A stretch of 64,000 bases of DNA, taken from CAVPDE01 sp963702565 (GTDB lineage Bacteria > Desulfobacterota > DSM-4660 > Desulfatiglandales > HGW-15). The notes below the pieces were generated by a model. That model was not told the origin of the DNA and did no database searches. It saw nothing but the letters and a program-made list of their open reading frames with translations. Where the stretch lies: NCBI GenBank assembly GCA_963702565.1, contig CAVPDE010000024.1, positions 478,531-542,530 on the forward strand. The letters run 5' to 3'. Positions 18,105 to 26,750 of the stretch are shown here, piece by piece; the stretch's first letter is position 1, and each line of letters begins with the position of its first letter. The translations under genes and the position numbers were made by a program.

Positions 18105-18362
18105 AAGTGGGGAATTGGTGTCTTTTCTGGAGTGACTGGCGGGAGGCCTTCCTCATTTCATGGAGTTATGGAATGGGGGACCCGATGGCCCCGAGCGAAT
18201 GCGAGGGGAACAGCGAGGGGGGAGGGATTGCCCGCCGATTTGCGAGCCGTCAGGCGAAGCGGGCGGGCATCACCCGTCCGTAACTCCTTGAAATGAGCAG
18301 GCCGGGAGACTGGCCGCCACTGGCGGCCTTGGAACGAAAGAAAAGACACCAATGACCCACTT
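18105..18362. repeat. MITE-like element, copy B (about 258 bp)
   Basis: Terminal inverted repeats of 24 bases (18105-18128 and 18339-18362) differ at only two positions; the inner 15 bases (ATTGGTGTCTTTTCT) are perfect. The sequence is largely the same as copy A, yet at the end repeats both arms carry the same change relative to A (GTGTC against GTATC), as expected if pairing is maintained. It fills the gap between the DapA-like gene and the first zinc alcohol dehydrogenase gene. Confidence 0.8.
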
Positions 18363-18411
18363 TCAATCAAAGACGCGATAAACCGACGGCCTTGGAAAGG
18401 AGCAACATCCC

Positions 18412-19431
18412 ATGAAAGCATGGCTCCTCAAAGCATATAACCAGCCACTGGAACCCATTGAGAGGGACCGGCCCCAGCCAGGGCCGGGACAGGTTCTCCT
18501 CAAGGTGAAAGCCTGCGGCCTCTGCTACACGGACATCAAGATCATCAAGGGCGAAATCCCTCCGCCCATTGTCACCCTCCCCCACGTGCTCGGCCATGAG
18601 GTAGCAGGAGAAGTGGTGGAGATCGGCCTGGGGGTGAGCGGCATCGGGATAGGAGACCTCGGGGTCGTCTACTCCTATGTCACTTGCCATGATTGCCCGA
18701 ACTGCCTCACAGGAAGAGAGAACATCTGCCAGAACTTGAGGCGGGTCGGATTTGAGATGGACGGCGGATTCTCTGAATATCTCAGTATTCCGGCTTACAA
18801 TTTCTGTCCCTTCAGCAAGAGTCTCCAAACTCAGAAAATGGCCATTCTTGCGGATGCGATCGGCACGCCCTATCATGCGATCACACGATTGGCCCAGGTG
18901 AAAGCCGGCCAGGATGTGCTGATCGTGGGAGCCGGAGGCCTGGGTCTCCACGCCGTCCAGATTGCCAAGCTCTGCGGGGCCAGGGTCATGGTGGTGGATA
19001 CGAACCCCGACGCCCTGGCGCTGGCAAAGCACTACGGTGCAGATGAGGTCCTTTCTGCCGAAGGAGCCGGCCAGGCGGTCTCAGAGCTCACTTCCGGCAA
19101 GGGCGCAGATGCGGTCATCGAAATCGTGGGAGCCCCTGAAACCTTGAGTTGGTCTCTCCCTTCAACCAAGAGCGGAGGCAAGCTCATCCTGGTGGGCTAT
19201 GCGCCCGGAAGACCTTTTGCCCTCGACACCATGATGATGCACTATCGGGAGTACGCCGTGATGGGAGCCCGGTTTGTGACAAAGGCAGGTCTCCTGGAAC
19301 TCATCAAACTGGTCGAACAGGGGAAAATTGAACCCGTCGTGACCAAGACCCTTCCTTTTGACCAGGCCAACGAAGCCCTGGAGGCCCTAAGAAAGAAAAC
19401 GTACCTGGGAAGGATCGTCCTGACGTTGTGA
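18412..19431 (+). CDS. Zinc-dependent alcohol dehydrogenase (MDR family)
   Basis: 339 residues. Catalytic zinc site C35 and H62-E63 (GHEVAGEV); structural zinc cysteines C92, C95, C98 and C106; Rossmann GAGGLG near 171. D195 region (VVDTN) indicates NAD(H). It would oxidise a secondary or primary alcohol of a polyol or hydroxy acid. It is followed after 11 bases by a second MDR dehydrogenase, and the two may act on successive intermediates. Confidence 0.92.
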   Translation: MKAWLLKAYNQPLEPIERDRPQPGPGQVLLKVKACGLCYTDIKIIKGEIPPPIVTLPHVLGHEVAGEVVEIGLGVSGIGIGDLGVVYSYVTCHDCPNCLTGRENICQNLRRVGFEMDGGFSEYLSIPAYNFCPFSKSLQTQKMAILADAIGTPYHAITRLAQVKAGQDVLIVGAGGLGLHAVQIAKLCGARVMVVDTNPDALALAKHYGADEVLSAEGAGQAVSELTSGKGADAVIEIVGAPETLSWSLPSTKSGGKLILVGYAPGRPFALDTMMMHYREYAVMGARFVTKAGLLELIKLVEQGKIEPVVTKTLPFDQANEALEALRKKTYLGRIVLTL

Positions 19432-19442
19432 GGAGATGAACA

Positions 19443-20513
19443 ATGGCACCTGTCCCTCAAATGATGAAAGCGGCCGTGCTGGCAGGCCCCAACCAGTTGG
19501 TCGTCCAAGAGGTTCCCACGCCGAAACCCGGGCCCATGGAGGTTCTTCTTAAGGTGGAAGTGTGCGCCTGCTGCAGCACAGACGTGGCTCTCATGGCCAA
19601 GCCGTTCCCAGGCCAGCCTCCTTACGGTTCCTTCATCCCGGGTCACGAGTATGCCGGGATCGTGGCCGCGCTTGGGGACACGGTGGATGAATTCAAAGTG
19701 GGAGACAGGGTTGCGGTGGAAGCCCACCTGGGCTGTCTGCGGTGCAAGAACTGCAGGGTGGGAAATTACACGGCCTGCCTCAATTACGGCACCCTGAAAC
19801 ACCGCGCCAACGGCATGACCTCCAACGGAGGTTTTGCCCAGTATGTGGTCAACCATATCAATACGGTCCACAAAATCCCGGACCACGTTGAGTTCGATGA
19901 AGCGGCGCTGATCACCAACCTTGGCTGCGTGCTCTACGGATTCGAAACCGTAGGCGGGTATGTGGCGGGAGAACACGTGGCCGTCATCGGACCGGGCCCC
20001 CTGGGGCTGATTTCTTCGCAGGTGGCCAAGGTCTTCGGGGCGGAGCGGGTTTACCTGATCGGCACAAGGGCCTCACGGCTCAGCAAGGGTACGGAAACGG
20101 GCGCCGACCGGGTGATCAATGTCAACGAAGAAGACCCCCTGGCTGTGGTCATGAAAGAAACAGGGGGGATCGGCGCGGATCTGGTCATCGAGTCATCCGG
20201 CGCAAAAGATGCGCCCATGATGTCCATCAAAATGGCAAAACCCATGGGCAAGATTTTGCTGCTCGGATTCCCTCACGAACCTGTGCTGGTGGATCTGGAA
20301 GACCTCCTCATGAAGAATAAATCCATTCATGCCGTGCGGGGTGAAGGATGGTCCAATGTGGCGAGGGCAGTGTCCCTGCTGGGATCGCGCAAAGTGAGCT
20401 TGAAACCTTACGTGACCCACTCCTTCCCGCTGAAGGAAGTCACCACCGCCTTCAAGACCTTTGTGGAGCGTATCGGCGGAGCGGTGAAGGTGATTGTGAA
20501 GCCGAATGAATAG
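19443..20513 (+). CDS. Zinc-dependent alcohol dehydrogenase (sorbitol/threonine dehydrogenase-like)
   Basis: 356 residues. Catalytic zinc C44 (or C41) with H68-E69 (GHEYAG); structural cysteines C98, C101, C104, C112; Rossmann GPGPLG near 182. GAGGAG upstream supports ATG 19443. Compared with its neighbour at 18412 it is a diverged paralogue of the same superfamily. It belongs to the polyol dehydrogenase/threonine 3-dehydrogenase branch; substrate unknown. A short-unit inverted repeat follows. Confidence 0.92.
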   Translation: MAPVPQMMKAAVLAGPNQLVVQEVPTPKPGPMEVLLKVEVCACCSTDVALMAKPFPGQPPYGSFIPGHEYAGIVAALGDTVDEFKVGDRVAVEAHLGCLRCKNCRVGNYTACLNYGTLKHRANGMTSNGGFAQYVVNHINTVHKIPDHVEFDEAALITNLGCVLYGFETVGGYVAGEHVAVIGPGPLGLISSQVAKVFGAERVYLIGTRASRLSKGTETGADRVINVNEEDPLAVVMKETGGIGADLVIESSGAKDAPMMSIKMAKPMGKILLLGFPHEPVLVDLEDLLMKNKSIHAVRGEGWSNVARAVSLLGSRKVSLKPYVTHSFPLKEVTTAFKTFVERIGGAVKVIVKPNE

Positions 20514-20515
20514 CC

Positions 20516-20628
20516 AGTGACAAGTCACAAGTGACGAGTGACAAGTTGTCTGTAAGCTGGAAATCCACCTTATCATCATCCCTTGCGCTCTTTTTTTTCT
20601 CGTCACTTGTCACTCGTTACTCGTCACT
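20516..20628. repeat. Short-unit inverted repeat (GTGACAA type)
   Basis: The left side is a run of GTGACAAGT/GTGACGA units (20516-20545). The right side (20601-20628) is the complementary run of CACTTGT/CACTCGT units. A further half run of the same unit lies at 17131-17159, upstream of the DapA-like gene. The whole can fold as a register-flexible hairpin. Confidence 0.75.
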
Positions 20629-20648
20629 GCCCTTTTGAGGTCCTTGCT

Positions 20649-21878
20649 ATGGAAAACACCGTGCTCTTGATCGCGACCTTTGACACCAAAGGCGAAGAAG
20701 CGCTCTATTTGAAGAAATGCATCGAAGCGCAAGGGGTCCGCGTTCTGGTCATGGATGCGGGAATCCTCGGCTCCTCTCACACCGACGACTGCATCCTGAG
20801 GGAGGATGTGGCCCGTCGAGGAGGAATGGCTCTCGAAGACGCCGTATCAACAAAAGACAAGAGGCTCTGCACGGAAGTGATGTGCAGGGGATGCGAGGTC
20901 ATCACCAGGGAACTCTATGATGAAGGAAGGATCCAGGGCGTCATCGGGATCGGAGGCGCCCAGGGAACGGAGATCGCCTGTGCCGCCATGAGGGCCCTTC
21001 CTACCGGGGTTCCCCGGCTCATGGCCTCAACCGTGGCCAACGGTCCTCACCAGTTCGGGTTTTACATGGGCACCAAAGACCTCACCATCATGCACACGGT
21101 TTCGGATATGCAGGGATTGAACTTCCTCACCAAGCGAATCCTGGAGAACTCGGCCGGCGCCATCTGCGGCATGGTGAAGAGTTTGCGGCCCGATGCCATG
21201 AGGCCCCAGGGGATACCCATAGCCATGTCCATGCTGGGCACGACGACACCCGGGGCCTTGAGGGCAAAAGGGATTCTGGAGAGTCACGGGTTCGAGGTGG
21301 TTGCCTTTCATCAGAACGGCACAGGCGGCATTGCCATGGAAGACATGATCCGGGAGGGGGTCTTCAGGGGCGTGCTCGACCTCAATCTTCACGAAATCGG
21401 CGATCGCTACGTGAGAGGACTCCACGGCGCCATCCGCGCTGACAGGCTCACCGCTGCCGGCGACATGGGCCTGCCCCAGGTGGTGGCCCCGGGAAGCGGC
21501 AACTACACGGTTCAGGGATCACCCGAATCCCTTTCAGAGGACATGAAGGGGCGCAAACACTTCAACTACAATCCTCATCTCACCCTGGTCCGGCTTCTCC
21601 CCGCTGAGTTGAAGGAAGTGGGAAAAGAGATCGCGGAGAAACTGAACCGTGCAAAAGGTCCGGTGAAGGTGTTCATTCCCCTCAAGGGGTTTTCGTTTCC
21701 GGACAGAGAAGGTCACCCTCACTGGGAGCCTGAAGGAAACCAAGCTCTCGTTGACGCAATAAAAAGGCACCTCCGTCCAGGCATCCCGGTCATTGAACTG
21801 GACGCGCACATCAATGACCCGGACTTCATCGACCCGGTGGTTAACGAATTCATATCCATGATGGCCTCGCGTTCTTAG
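20649..21878 (+). CDS. Tm-1-like ATP-binding domain protein (UPF0261), copy 1
   Basis: 409 residues from ATG 20649; the in-frame start at 20583 lies inside the inverted repeat and is rejected. The N terminus (LLIATFDTKGEEALYL) and the GIGGAQGTEI segment are characteristic of UPF0261, the family of the N-terminal half of tomato Tm-1, which binds ATP. Bacterial function is undetermined, but the genes sit in catabolic clusters. A second copy is at 34469. This copy is followed by RidA, not by the TIM-barrel partner. Confidence 0.88.
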   Translation: MENTVLLIATFDTKGEEALYLKKCIEAQGVRVLVMDAGILGSSHTDDCILREDVARRGGMALEDAVSTKDKRLCTEVMCRGCEVITRELYDEGRIQGVIGIGGAQGTEIACAAMRALPTGVPRLMASTVANGPHQFGFYMGTKDLTIMHTVSDMQGLNFLTKRILENSAGAICGMVKSLRPDAMRPQGIPIAMSMLGTTTPGALRAKGILESHGFEVVAFHQNGTGGIAMEDMIREGVFRGVLDLNLHEIGDRYVRGLHGAIRADRLTAAGDMGLPQVVAPGSGNYTVQGSPESLSEDMKGRKHFNYNPHLTLVRLLPAELKEVGKEIAEKLNRAKGPVKVFIPLKGFSFPDREGHPHWEPEGNQALVDAIKRHLRPGIPVIELDAHINDPDFIDPVVNEFISMMASRS

Positions 21879-21904
21879 AATAGGAAAGGTCATCTTTCGG
21901 AGGC

Positions 21905-22294
21905 ATGCCCATGATGGAGAGAATTTCCACGGTGGCGGGCGTCCCAAAGCCTCAGGCCTCCTACTCCACGTGCACCCGGTTCGGAGATCTGATCTTCGTG
22001 GCCGGGCAAGTGGGTGTGGAACCGGAGACAGGCCTAATCCCTTCCTCCTTTGCAGACCAGTTGAAGCTCGTCCTTGACCATATCAGGAACATCCTCGAGT
22101 CCGCCGGAAGTTCAATGGACCAGGTCCTCAAAATGACCGTGTTTCTGAAAGACCGGGCCTATCGCACCGAATATGACGAGATCTTCAGGACCTATTTCAG
22201 AGGGGGATTCCCGGCACGTTCAACCATCGTGGCTGACCTGATGAGAGAGGAATTCCTTGTGGAAATCGAGGCGATCGCCGCCGCGCCGCGATAA
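21905..22294 (+). CDS. RidA/YjgF-family protein
   Basis: 129 residues. The family C-terminal segment with the catalytic arginine (FPARSTIVADL) and a closing glutamate region (LVEIEAIAA) are present. RidA proteins hydrolyse reactive enamine/imine intermediates produced by PLP enzymes. It is 26 bases downstream of the Tm-1-like gene and abuts the ferredoxin gene, so it is operonic. Its presence hints that an amine or imine is formed in the pathway. Confidence 0.92.
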   Translation: MPMMERISTVAGVPKPQASYSTCTRFGDLIFVAGQVGVEPETGLIPSSFADQLKLVLDHIRNILESAGSSMDQVLKMTVFLKDRAYRTEYDEIFRTYFRGGFPARSTIVADLMREEFLVEIEAIAAAPR

Positions 22295-22301
22295 ACGAAC
22301 G

Positions 22302-22532
22302 ATGGGAAAGAGGAAGAAATATCCCAAGCGGTATCGAGTCAGCCTGGACAGCAATACGTGCATCGGATGTCTGGCGTGCACGAGGTGCAAGCTTTTTGAA
22401 GTCCGAGAGGACATGCGGGCCCACGCGGCATTCACAGAGGTCACCGACTTGGCCTGCTGCAAAGAGGTGGCAAAGGCCTGTCCTGTCGGTGCCATTGTCA
22501 TCAACCCCATTTCTAATCCAGAGAGGAGGTAG
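22302..22532 (+). CDS. Small [4Fe-4S] ferredoxin
   Basis: 76 residues from ATG 22302, just after the RidA stop; an earlier in-frame start overlaps RidA. C20, C23, C26 and C29 (CIGCLACTRC) and the distal C60-P61 (ACPVGAI) are the cluster ligands; C52 and C53 are extra. The CX2CX2C...CP spacing suggests one cluster rather than two. It probably supplies or accepts electrons for an oxidoreductase of the island. Confidence 0.85.
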   Translation: MGKRKKYPKRYRVSLDSNTCIGCLACTRCKLFEVREDMRAHAAFTEVTDLACCKEVAKACPVGAIVINPISNPERR

Positions 22533-22535
22533 ACC

Positions 22536-22850
22536 ATGGAAATCAAAACCGTGCCCGTGCCGGTCGCCGGGAAAACGGCCCAGGGACTGATGGTCTCATG
22601 GGACGGAGGGCAGTTCGTCATGATCATCGCTGAGAAGGGCGTCGTTTCCTGCGGAGTCGTGGACAAAGTCGTGATGGAGCGCTTTGACGCAGCCGTTGCC
22701 ATTGCCAGAGGGACGCCTGAAAAACCCCTTCGAACCGTGGAGGATCTGCTGGGAGCCAAGATTGCAGATGTGACGCAAAAAGCGTCCTCCGCCTTCGGCG
22801 TCGAAGTCGGTATGAAGGGAGAGGACGCCTTGAGAAAGCTCTGTTTGTGA
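22536..22850 (+). CDS. DUF1805 protein (YunC-like)
   Basis: 104 residues. The sequence (VMIIAEKGVVSCGVVD, then FDAAVAIARG) fits DUF1805, a small alpha/beta family found in archaea, firmicutes and deltaproteobacteria with no established function. It follows the ferredoxin gene after three bases and carries a good AGAGGAGG site, so it is co-translated. One conserved cysteine (SCG) could be functional. Confidence 0.8.
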   Translation: MEIKTVPVPVAGKTAQGLMVSWDGGQFVMIIAEKGVVSCGVVDKVVMERFDAAVAIARGTPEKPLRTVEDLLGAKIADVTQKASSAFGVEVGMKGEDALRKLCL

Positions 22851-22904
22851 GGCGTAAGGGCAACAGGGTATTCGTGAATCCATTGATTTAGAAGGAGTAT
22901 ACTT

Positions 22905-23795
22905 ATGGAAAAGCTGGTGATTACCGTAACCGTTGACTCTTCTATGTCCTATCCCGGCAACCTCCTTTGCCCCCCACCTGAGATGAAAAACATTCCCAGG
23001 ATTGTCGAGGAGTACGTTCGCAGCGTGAACGCCGGGGCATCCATCTGTCATATCCACGGGGTTCATAAACTCGAAGACAAGATTGCGGAGGACGGCAAGA
23101 AGCTCTCTCACGTGAATTTTGAGGGATGGAAGGCCATGCATGAAGGGATCCGATCGAAAGTGGATTGTATCATGCAGTACGGGATTGCCTCGGCCCGTTT
23201 TGAAGAGAAATCCAAGCTGATGGACCAAGGTCCGGATTTGATGTCGATCTGCTTTACGGCTCACGACGAGCATTTTCAGCCGGACCCGAGCTATCCGCCC
23301 ATGGAGCTTTATGCAGTGCATCCGAGAGAAGAACTCACCCTGTACTGCAAGGAAATGAAACGAAAAGGCGTTAAAGTGGAGGTGGAATCATTTACGACCG
23401 GGGCCTTTTGGAACATCGAGTATGTGCGAAGTCTGCCTGGAGGCCTGCTGCCGGACCCCGTTTACACCACCCTTTTCATGGGCTGGCCGGGGGGCGCCCA
23501 CACGCCTCCGGATATGGAGTCGATGGTGAATTTTGTCCATCATCTCCCGCGGAATTGCGTATGGAACCTCAGCAATATGGACCCGAAGACGCATTGGATG
23601 AATCTATCCTGGGCGATTTGCCTTGGCGGTCATGTACGGGTCGGGTGGGAAGACAACCCGTATATCGACGGGAAGCTTGCAGATTCGAACGCGAGGTTGG
23701 TGGAAAAGATCGTCCGGATTTCTCGCGAGTTGGGCCGCGACATCGCTACGCCGGAAGAGGCGCGACGCATCATCGGTTTGCCGCTCAAGAAATGA
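22905..23795 (+). CDS. BKACE-family beta-keto acid cleavage enzyme (3-keto-5-aminohexanoate cleavage protein-like)
   Basis: 296 residues. The zinc-binding HIHGVH (H49, H51) following the GAS/ICH strand is the family signature. Known members condense a beta-keto acid with acetyl-CoA, giving acetoacetate and a new CoA ester; substrates include 3-keto-5-aminohexanoate, dehydrocarnitine and beta-keto-glutarate. An AAGGAG precedes the ATG. It ends the plus-strand run begun at 20649. The specificity residues cannot be judged by eye. Confidence 0.88.
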   Translation: MEKLVITVTVDSSMSYPGNLLCPPPEMKNIPRIVEEYVRSVNAGASICHIHGVHKLEDKIAEDGKKLSHVNFEGWKAMHEGIRSKVDCIMQYGIASARFEEKSKLMDQGPDLMSICFTAHDEHFQPDPSYPPMELYAVHPREELTLYCKEMKRKGVKVEVESFTTGAFWNIEYVRSLPGGLLPDPVYTTLFMGWPGGAHTPPDMESMVNFVHHLPRNCVWNLSNMDPKTHWMNLSWAICLGGHVRVGWEDNPYIDGKLADSNARLVEKIVRISRELGRDIATPEEARRIIGLPLKK

Positions 23796-24268
23796 CTCCG
23801 AGGGTAGACTCGTCCCTTCAGAGCGGAGCGAGAAAAAGGATTTGAATCCTCTTGGGTGGGGTCGAGCCCTTGAAAAATGGAGCCGGGGTGCGTTCAGCCG
23901 CTTTTTGAGAATACCCGAGCTGACGTGACAACGGTGTGGAAGGAGGAGGTTCGATTTCTCGGGGACGCCGACTCTCTTTCACGAAAAACGTTTGCGTCGA
24001 TGAGCCGTTTGCGATATAAGGCTCTTCATATGAGCAGAGCGCGCACATTTGTGCAACAGGCGACCGCAGACCAATGATGGCATACCGCTGAATGACGACG
24101 GAGGGACGGCTGCGGACCCCAGTCATAGAGCGAATCCCAGACGACCGTTGACACCCGGTTCTGAGACATATCCTTAGAGCATAAGGGCCTTTATTTGCAA
24201 AAGAGTTTTTTCGGCGAAGGTGGGAGTCTATTTCTAAACCGGAAACTTTACACAGGAAGGAGGCAATT
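23796..24268. other. 473-base intergenic region with a small palindrome
   Basis: No convincing gene. It contains GCACATTTGTGC (24043-24054), a 12-base palindrome related to the operator candidate at 2438. The stretch CATATGAGCAGAGCGCG lies just before it. A strong GGAAGGAGG at its end serves the next gene. It probably holds the promoter and operator of the ribose-type transporter; promoter boxes are not clear. Confidence 0.5.
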
Positions 24269-25189
24269 ATGAAAAGGGCGTTGTTGGTAGGATTGATGGT
24301 TCTGGCGTTCATCGTTTCTTTCGCATCCACGGGCTTGGCCCAAAAGAAAGTTCTCATCGCTGCAAGCCTGGCCAATCAGATCAATCAGGCCTGGATCAAC
24401 ATGGGTAAGGGCATCAAGGATGAGTGCCAGAAAATGGGGTATGATTTGATCGTGGTCGACGCGGAAGACAAACCTGCAAAACAGATTTCCGACACGGAAG
24501 ACGCTCTGGCCAAGAAGCCTGACGTGCTGCTCCTGAACGGCGTGGATTCAAGTGCCGCCCAGCTGGCGGACATGGCCCAGAAGAGAGGAATCCCCTGCAT
24601 CTTCCTTGGCCGTAACTACGGGAATGCCACCTGCTTCATCGGCGCGGACAACTACACCACGGGCGTGATGTTCACCGAATACCATGCCAAGCTCGCCGGC
24701 GGCAAAGAGTGGAAACTCATCGCCATCACGGGCACCCCCGGTGCCGCTTCTTCGGTTGACCGCGAAAAAGGCTTTGACGCCACTCTCCCCAAATTTCCCA
24801 ACCTCAAGGTTCTCGCTCGGCAAGCCGGCTATTATCGCCGCGACAAAACCCTGCCCGTTGCCGAAGACCTGCTTCAGCGCCATGCCGATGTCCAGGGAAT
24901 CATCGGCTGGAATGACGAAGTGGCGATGGGAGCCCTGGCTGCCGTGAAGTCCCAGAATCGCAAAGGGATCGCGATTACGGGCGGCGACGGCAACAGAGAC
25001 ACCTGCGAAGCCATTCTGAAGGGCGAAGTCAATGCGAGCCTGATGTATGATCTGAAAGGTATCGGCCACCTTGGGGTTCAAACAGCGGCAAAGCTTCTGA
25101 AAAAGGAACAGGTCGACAAGATCATTTACGTACCCCAGATCTGGCTGACCAAGGACAATGTTGAACAGTACCTCAAAGCGATGCAATAG
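24269..25189 (+). CDS. Ribose-type sugar ABC transporter, periplasmic binding protein
   Basis: 306 residues with a signal peptide (cleavage near residue 24, STGLA). The mature part is a type I periplasmic binding protein of the RbsB class, with the ADNYTTG and GDGNRDT segments that line the sugar pocket. It feeds the ATPase and permease that follow. Ligands of this class include ribose, galactitol, erythritol and autoinducer-2; the identity is not determinable here. Confidence 0.92.
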   Translation: MKRALLVGLMVLAFIVSFASTGLAQKKVLIAASLANQINQAWINMGKGIKDECQKMGYDLIVVDAEDKPAKQISDTEDALAKKPDVLLLNGVDSSAAQLADMAQKRGIPCIFLGRNYGNATCFIGADNYTTGVMFTEYHAKLAGGKEWKLIAITGTPGAASSVDREKGFDATLPKFPNLKVLARQAGYYRRDKTLPVAEDLLQRHADVQGIIGWNDEVAMGALAAVKSQNRKGIAITGGDGNRDTCEAILKGEVNASLMYDLKGIGHLGVQTAAKLLKKEQVDKIIYVPQIWLTKDNVEQYLKAMQ

Positions 25190-25244
25190 CCTGAATCCTC
25201 CTTTAGAAGGAACGCCGGTTCACCCGGGGAAAGGCCTGCAGGAA

Positions 25245-26750
25245 TTGAACTCCCGCTCCCATCTTGAGCTGAATCACATCAGCAAGGCCTTCCCCGGTGT
25301 TCAGGCTCTCAATGACGTCTCCTTCGACGTTCATGGAGGAGAGGTCCACGCGTTGATCGGAGAAAACGGAGCGGGGAAGTCGACGCTCCTGAAGATCCTG
25401 AGCGGGGCTCACCAGGCCGATTCCGGCACCATTGTCATCAATGGCGGGGAAACGTTCATTCAAGACCCCAGAGCCGCCCGGCAAAAAGGGATCGCCATCA
25501 TTTACCAGGAATTGACCCTTGTGCCGTATCTCAGCGCCGCGCACAACCTCTACCTCGGAAGGGAGAGGCAGTTCGGCCGCGGCATCCTTCCCATAGAACG
25601 GATGAATGCCATGGCCCGCGAGGAACTTGAAAAAATCGGGATTCATCTTGATCCGGCGGTGCCCGTGGCAGAACTCGGTGTTGCCGAGCAGCAGATGGTG
25701 GAGATTGCCCGGGCCCTTTGCGAGAACGCCCAATTTCTCCTCATGGACGAACCGACCGCTTCTCTCACCGATCGGGAGATCGAAATTCTCTTCGAGAAAA
25801 TCCTCGCTCTGAAAAAAGCAGGAGTGGCCATCGTCTACATCTCCCACCGGCTCGAAGAGATCCATCGCATTGCCGACCGTGTCACGGTCCTCCGGGACGG
25901 CGCCGTGGTTCACACAGGGCCTGTCTCTGAAGTGACCATGAGCGAGCTGATCAGCAAGATGGTGGGCCGTCCGATCTCCAGCCACTTTCCGCCCCGCACG
26001 CCGGCCAAAGGCGCGGAGATATTGAGAGTGGAGCCCGCCGCCGGCGCAAGCCGAAGCCGGGCGGTCACTGCCCACAAGGGGGAAGTGGTCGGCCTCGCCG
26101 GCTTGGTGGGCTCGGGCCGCACCGAATGGGCCTGGCGAGTGATTGGCGCAGCCCCCTCCACAGGAGAGCATGTCTTTGTCGACGGCAAGCCCGTGCACAT
26201 CAACTCCCCTTCAAAGGCCAGGGAACTGGGGATCGGGATGGTTCCGGAAAACCGAAAAGATCACGGACTGGTCCTCATGCGCACGGTCCGGGAGAACGTT
26301 TCCATGACCATCCTGGACCGGCTGATCAACTGGTGCGGCTTTATCAACATGGCCGGACAGAACCAGTCGTGCCATTACTATGTCAACCGCCTCGGGATTC
26401 GCTGCTCCAGCGATTTGGTGGAATGCACCACCCTGAGCGGTGGCAATCAGCAGAAAGTCGTGCTGGCCAAGTGGCTGGTGCGGGACTGCCCCGTCATCAT
26501 TCTCGATGAACCCACCCGGGGAATCGATGTGGGCACCAAGTTTGACATGTACAATCTCATCAACGAGTTGAGCCAGGCAGGAAAAGGGATCGTTCTGATC
26601 TCCTCCGATCTGCCCGAGCTGATCTCCATGAGCGATCGGATTTACGTCATGTACAACGGGGACTTTGTCGCCGAGCTTGACTCCAGAAAAACCTCACAAG
26701 AAGAAGTGATGCATTTCGCCTTTGGGTATTTCAACAGGACTTCATCATGA
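25245..26750 (+). CDS. Ribose-type sugar ABC transporter, duplicated ATPase (RbsA family)
   Basis: About 501 residues, two fused ATPase domains. In the first, Walker A GENGAGKS is at 39-46 and Walker B (LLMDEPT) near 170. In the second, Walker A is degenerate (GLVGSGRTEW), as usual for RbsA/MglA, while LSGGNQQK and VIILDEPTRG are intact. The start is uncertain: TTG 25245 gives the usual N terminus, ATG 25158 would overlap the binding-protein gene by 32 bases. It overlaps the permease by four bases (ATGA). Confidence 0.9.
   Translation: MNSRSHLELNHISKAFPGVQALNDVSFDVHGGEVHALIGENGAGKSTLLKILSGAHQADSGTIVINGGETFIQDPRAARQKGIAIIYQELTLVPYLSAAHNLYLGRERQFGRGILPIERMNAMAREELEKIGIHLDPAVPVAELGVAEQQMVEIARALCENAQFLLMDEPTASLTDREIEILFEKILALKKAGVAIVYISHRLEEIHRIADRVTVLRDGAVVHTGPVSEVTMSELISKMVGRPISSHFPPRTPAKGAEILRVEPAAGASRSRAVTAHKGEVVGLAGLVGSGRTEWAWRVIGAAPSTGEHVFVDGKPVHINSPSKARELGIGMVPENRKDHGLVLMRTVRENVSMTILDRLINWCGFINMAGQNQSCHYYVNRLGIRCSSDLVECTTLSGGNQQKVVLAKWLVRDCPVIILDEPTRGIDVGTKFDMYNLINELSQAGKGIVLISSDLPELISMSDRIYVMYNGDFVAELDSRKTSQEEVMHFAFGYFNRTSS

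Noticed and set aside
18093..18296. Small open frame shared by MITE-like copies A and B (WGTRWPRA... protein)
   Set aside because: It is preserved in both copies but only because the DNA is repeated. The frame has no domain, its start differs between copies, and the arms are better explained as paired DNA or RNA.
25203..26198. Minus-strand open frame of 331 codons
   Set aside because: Antisense to the RbsA-type ATPase with intact Walker motifs; no ribosome site.
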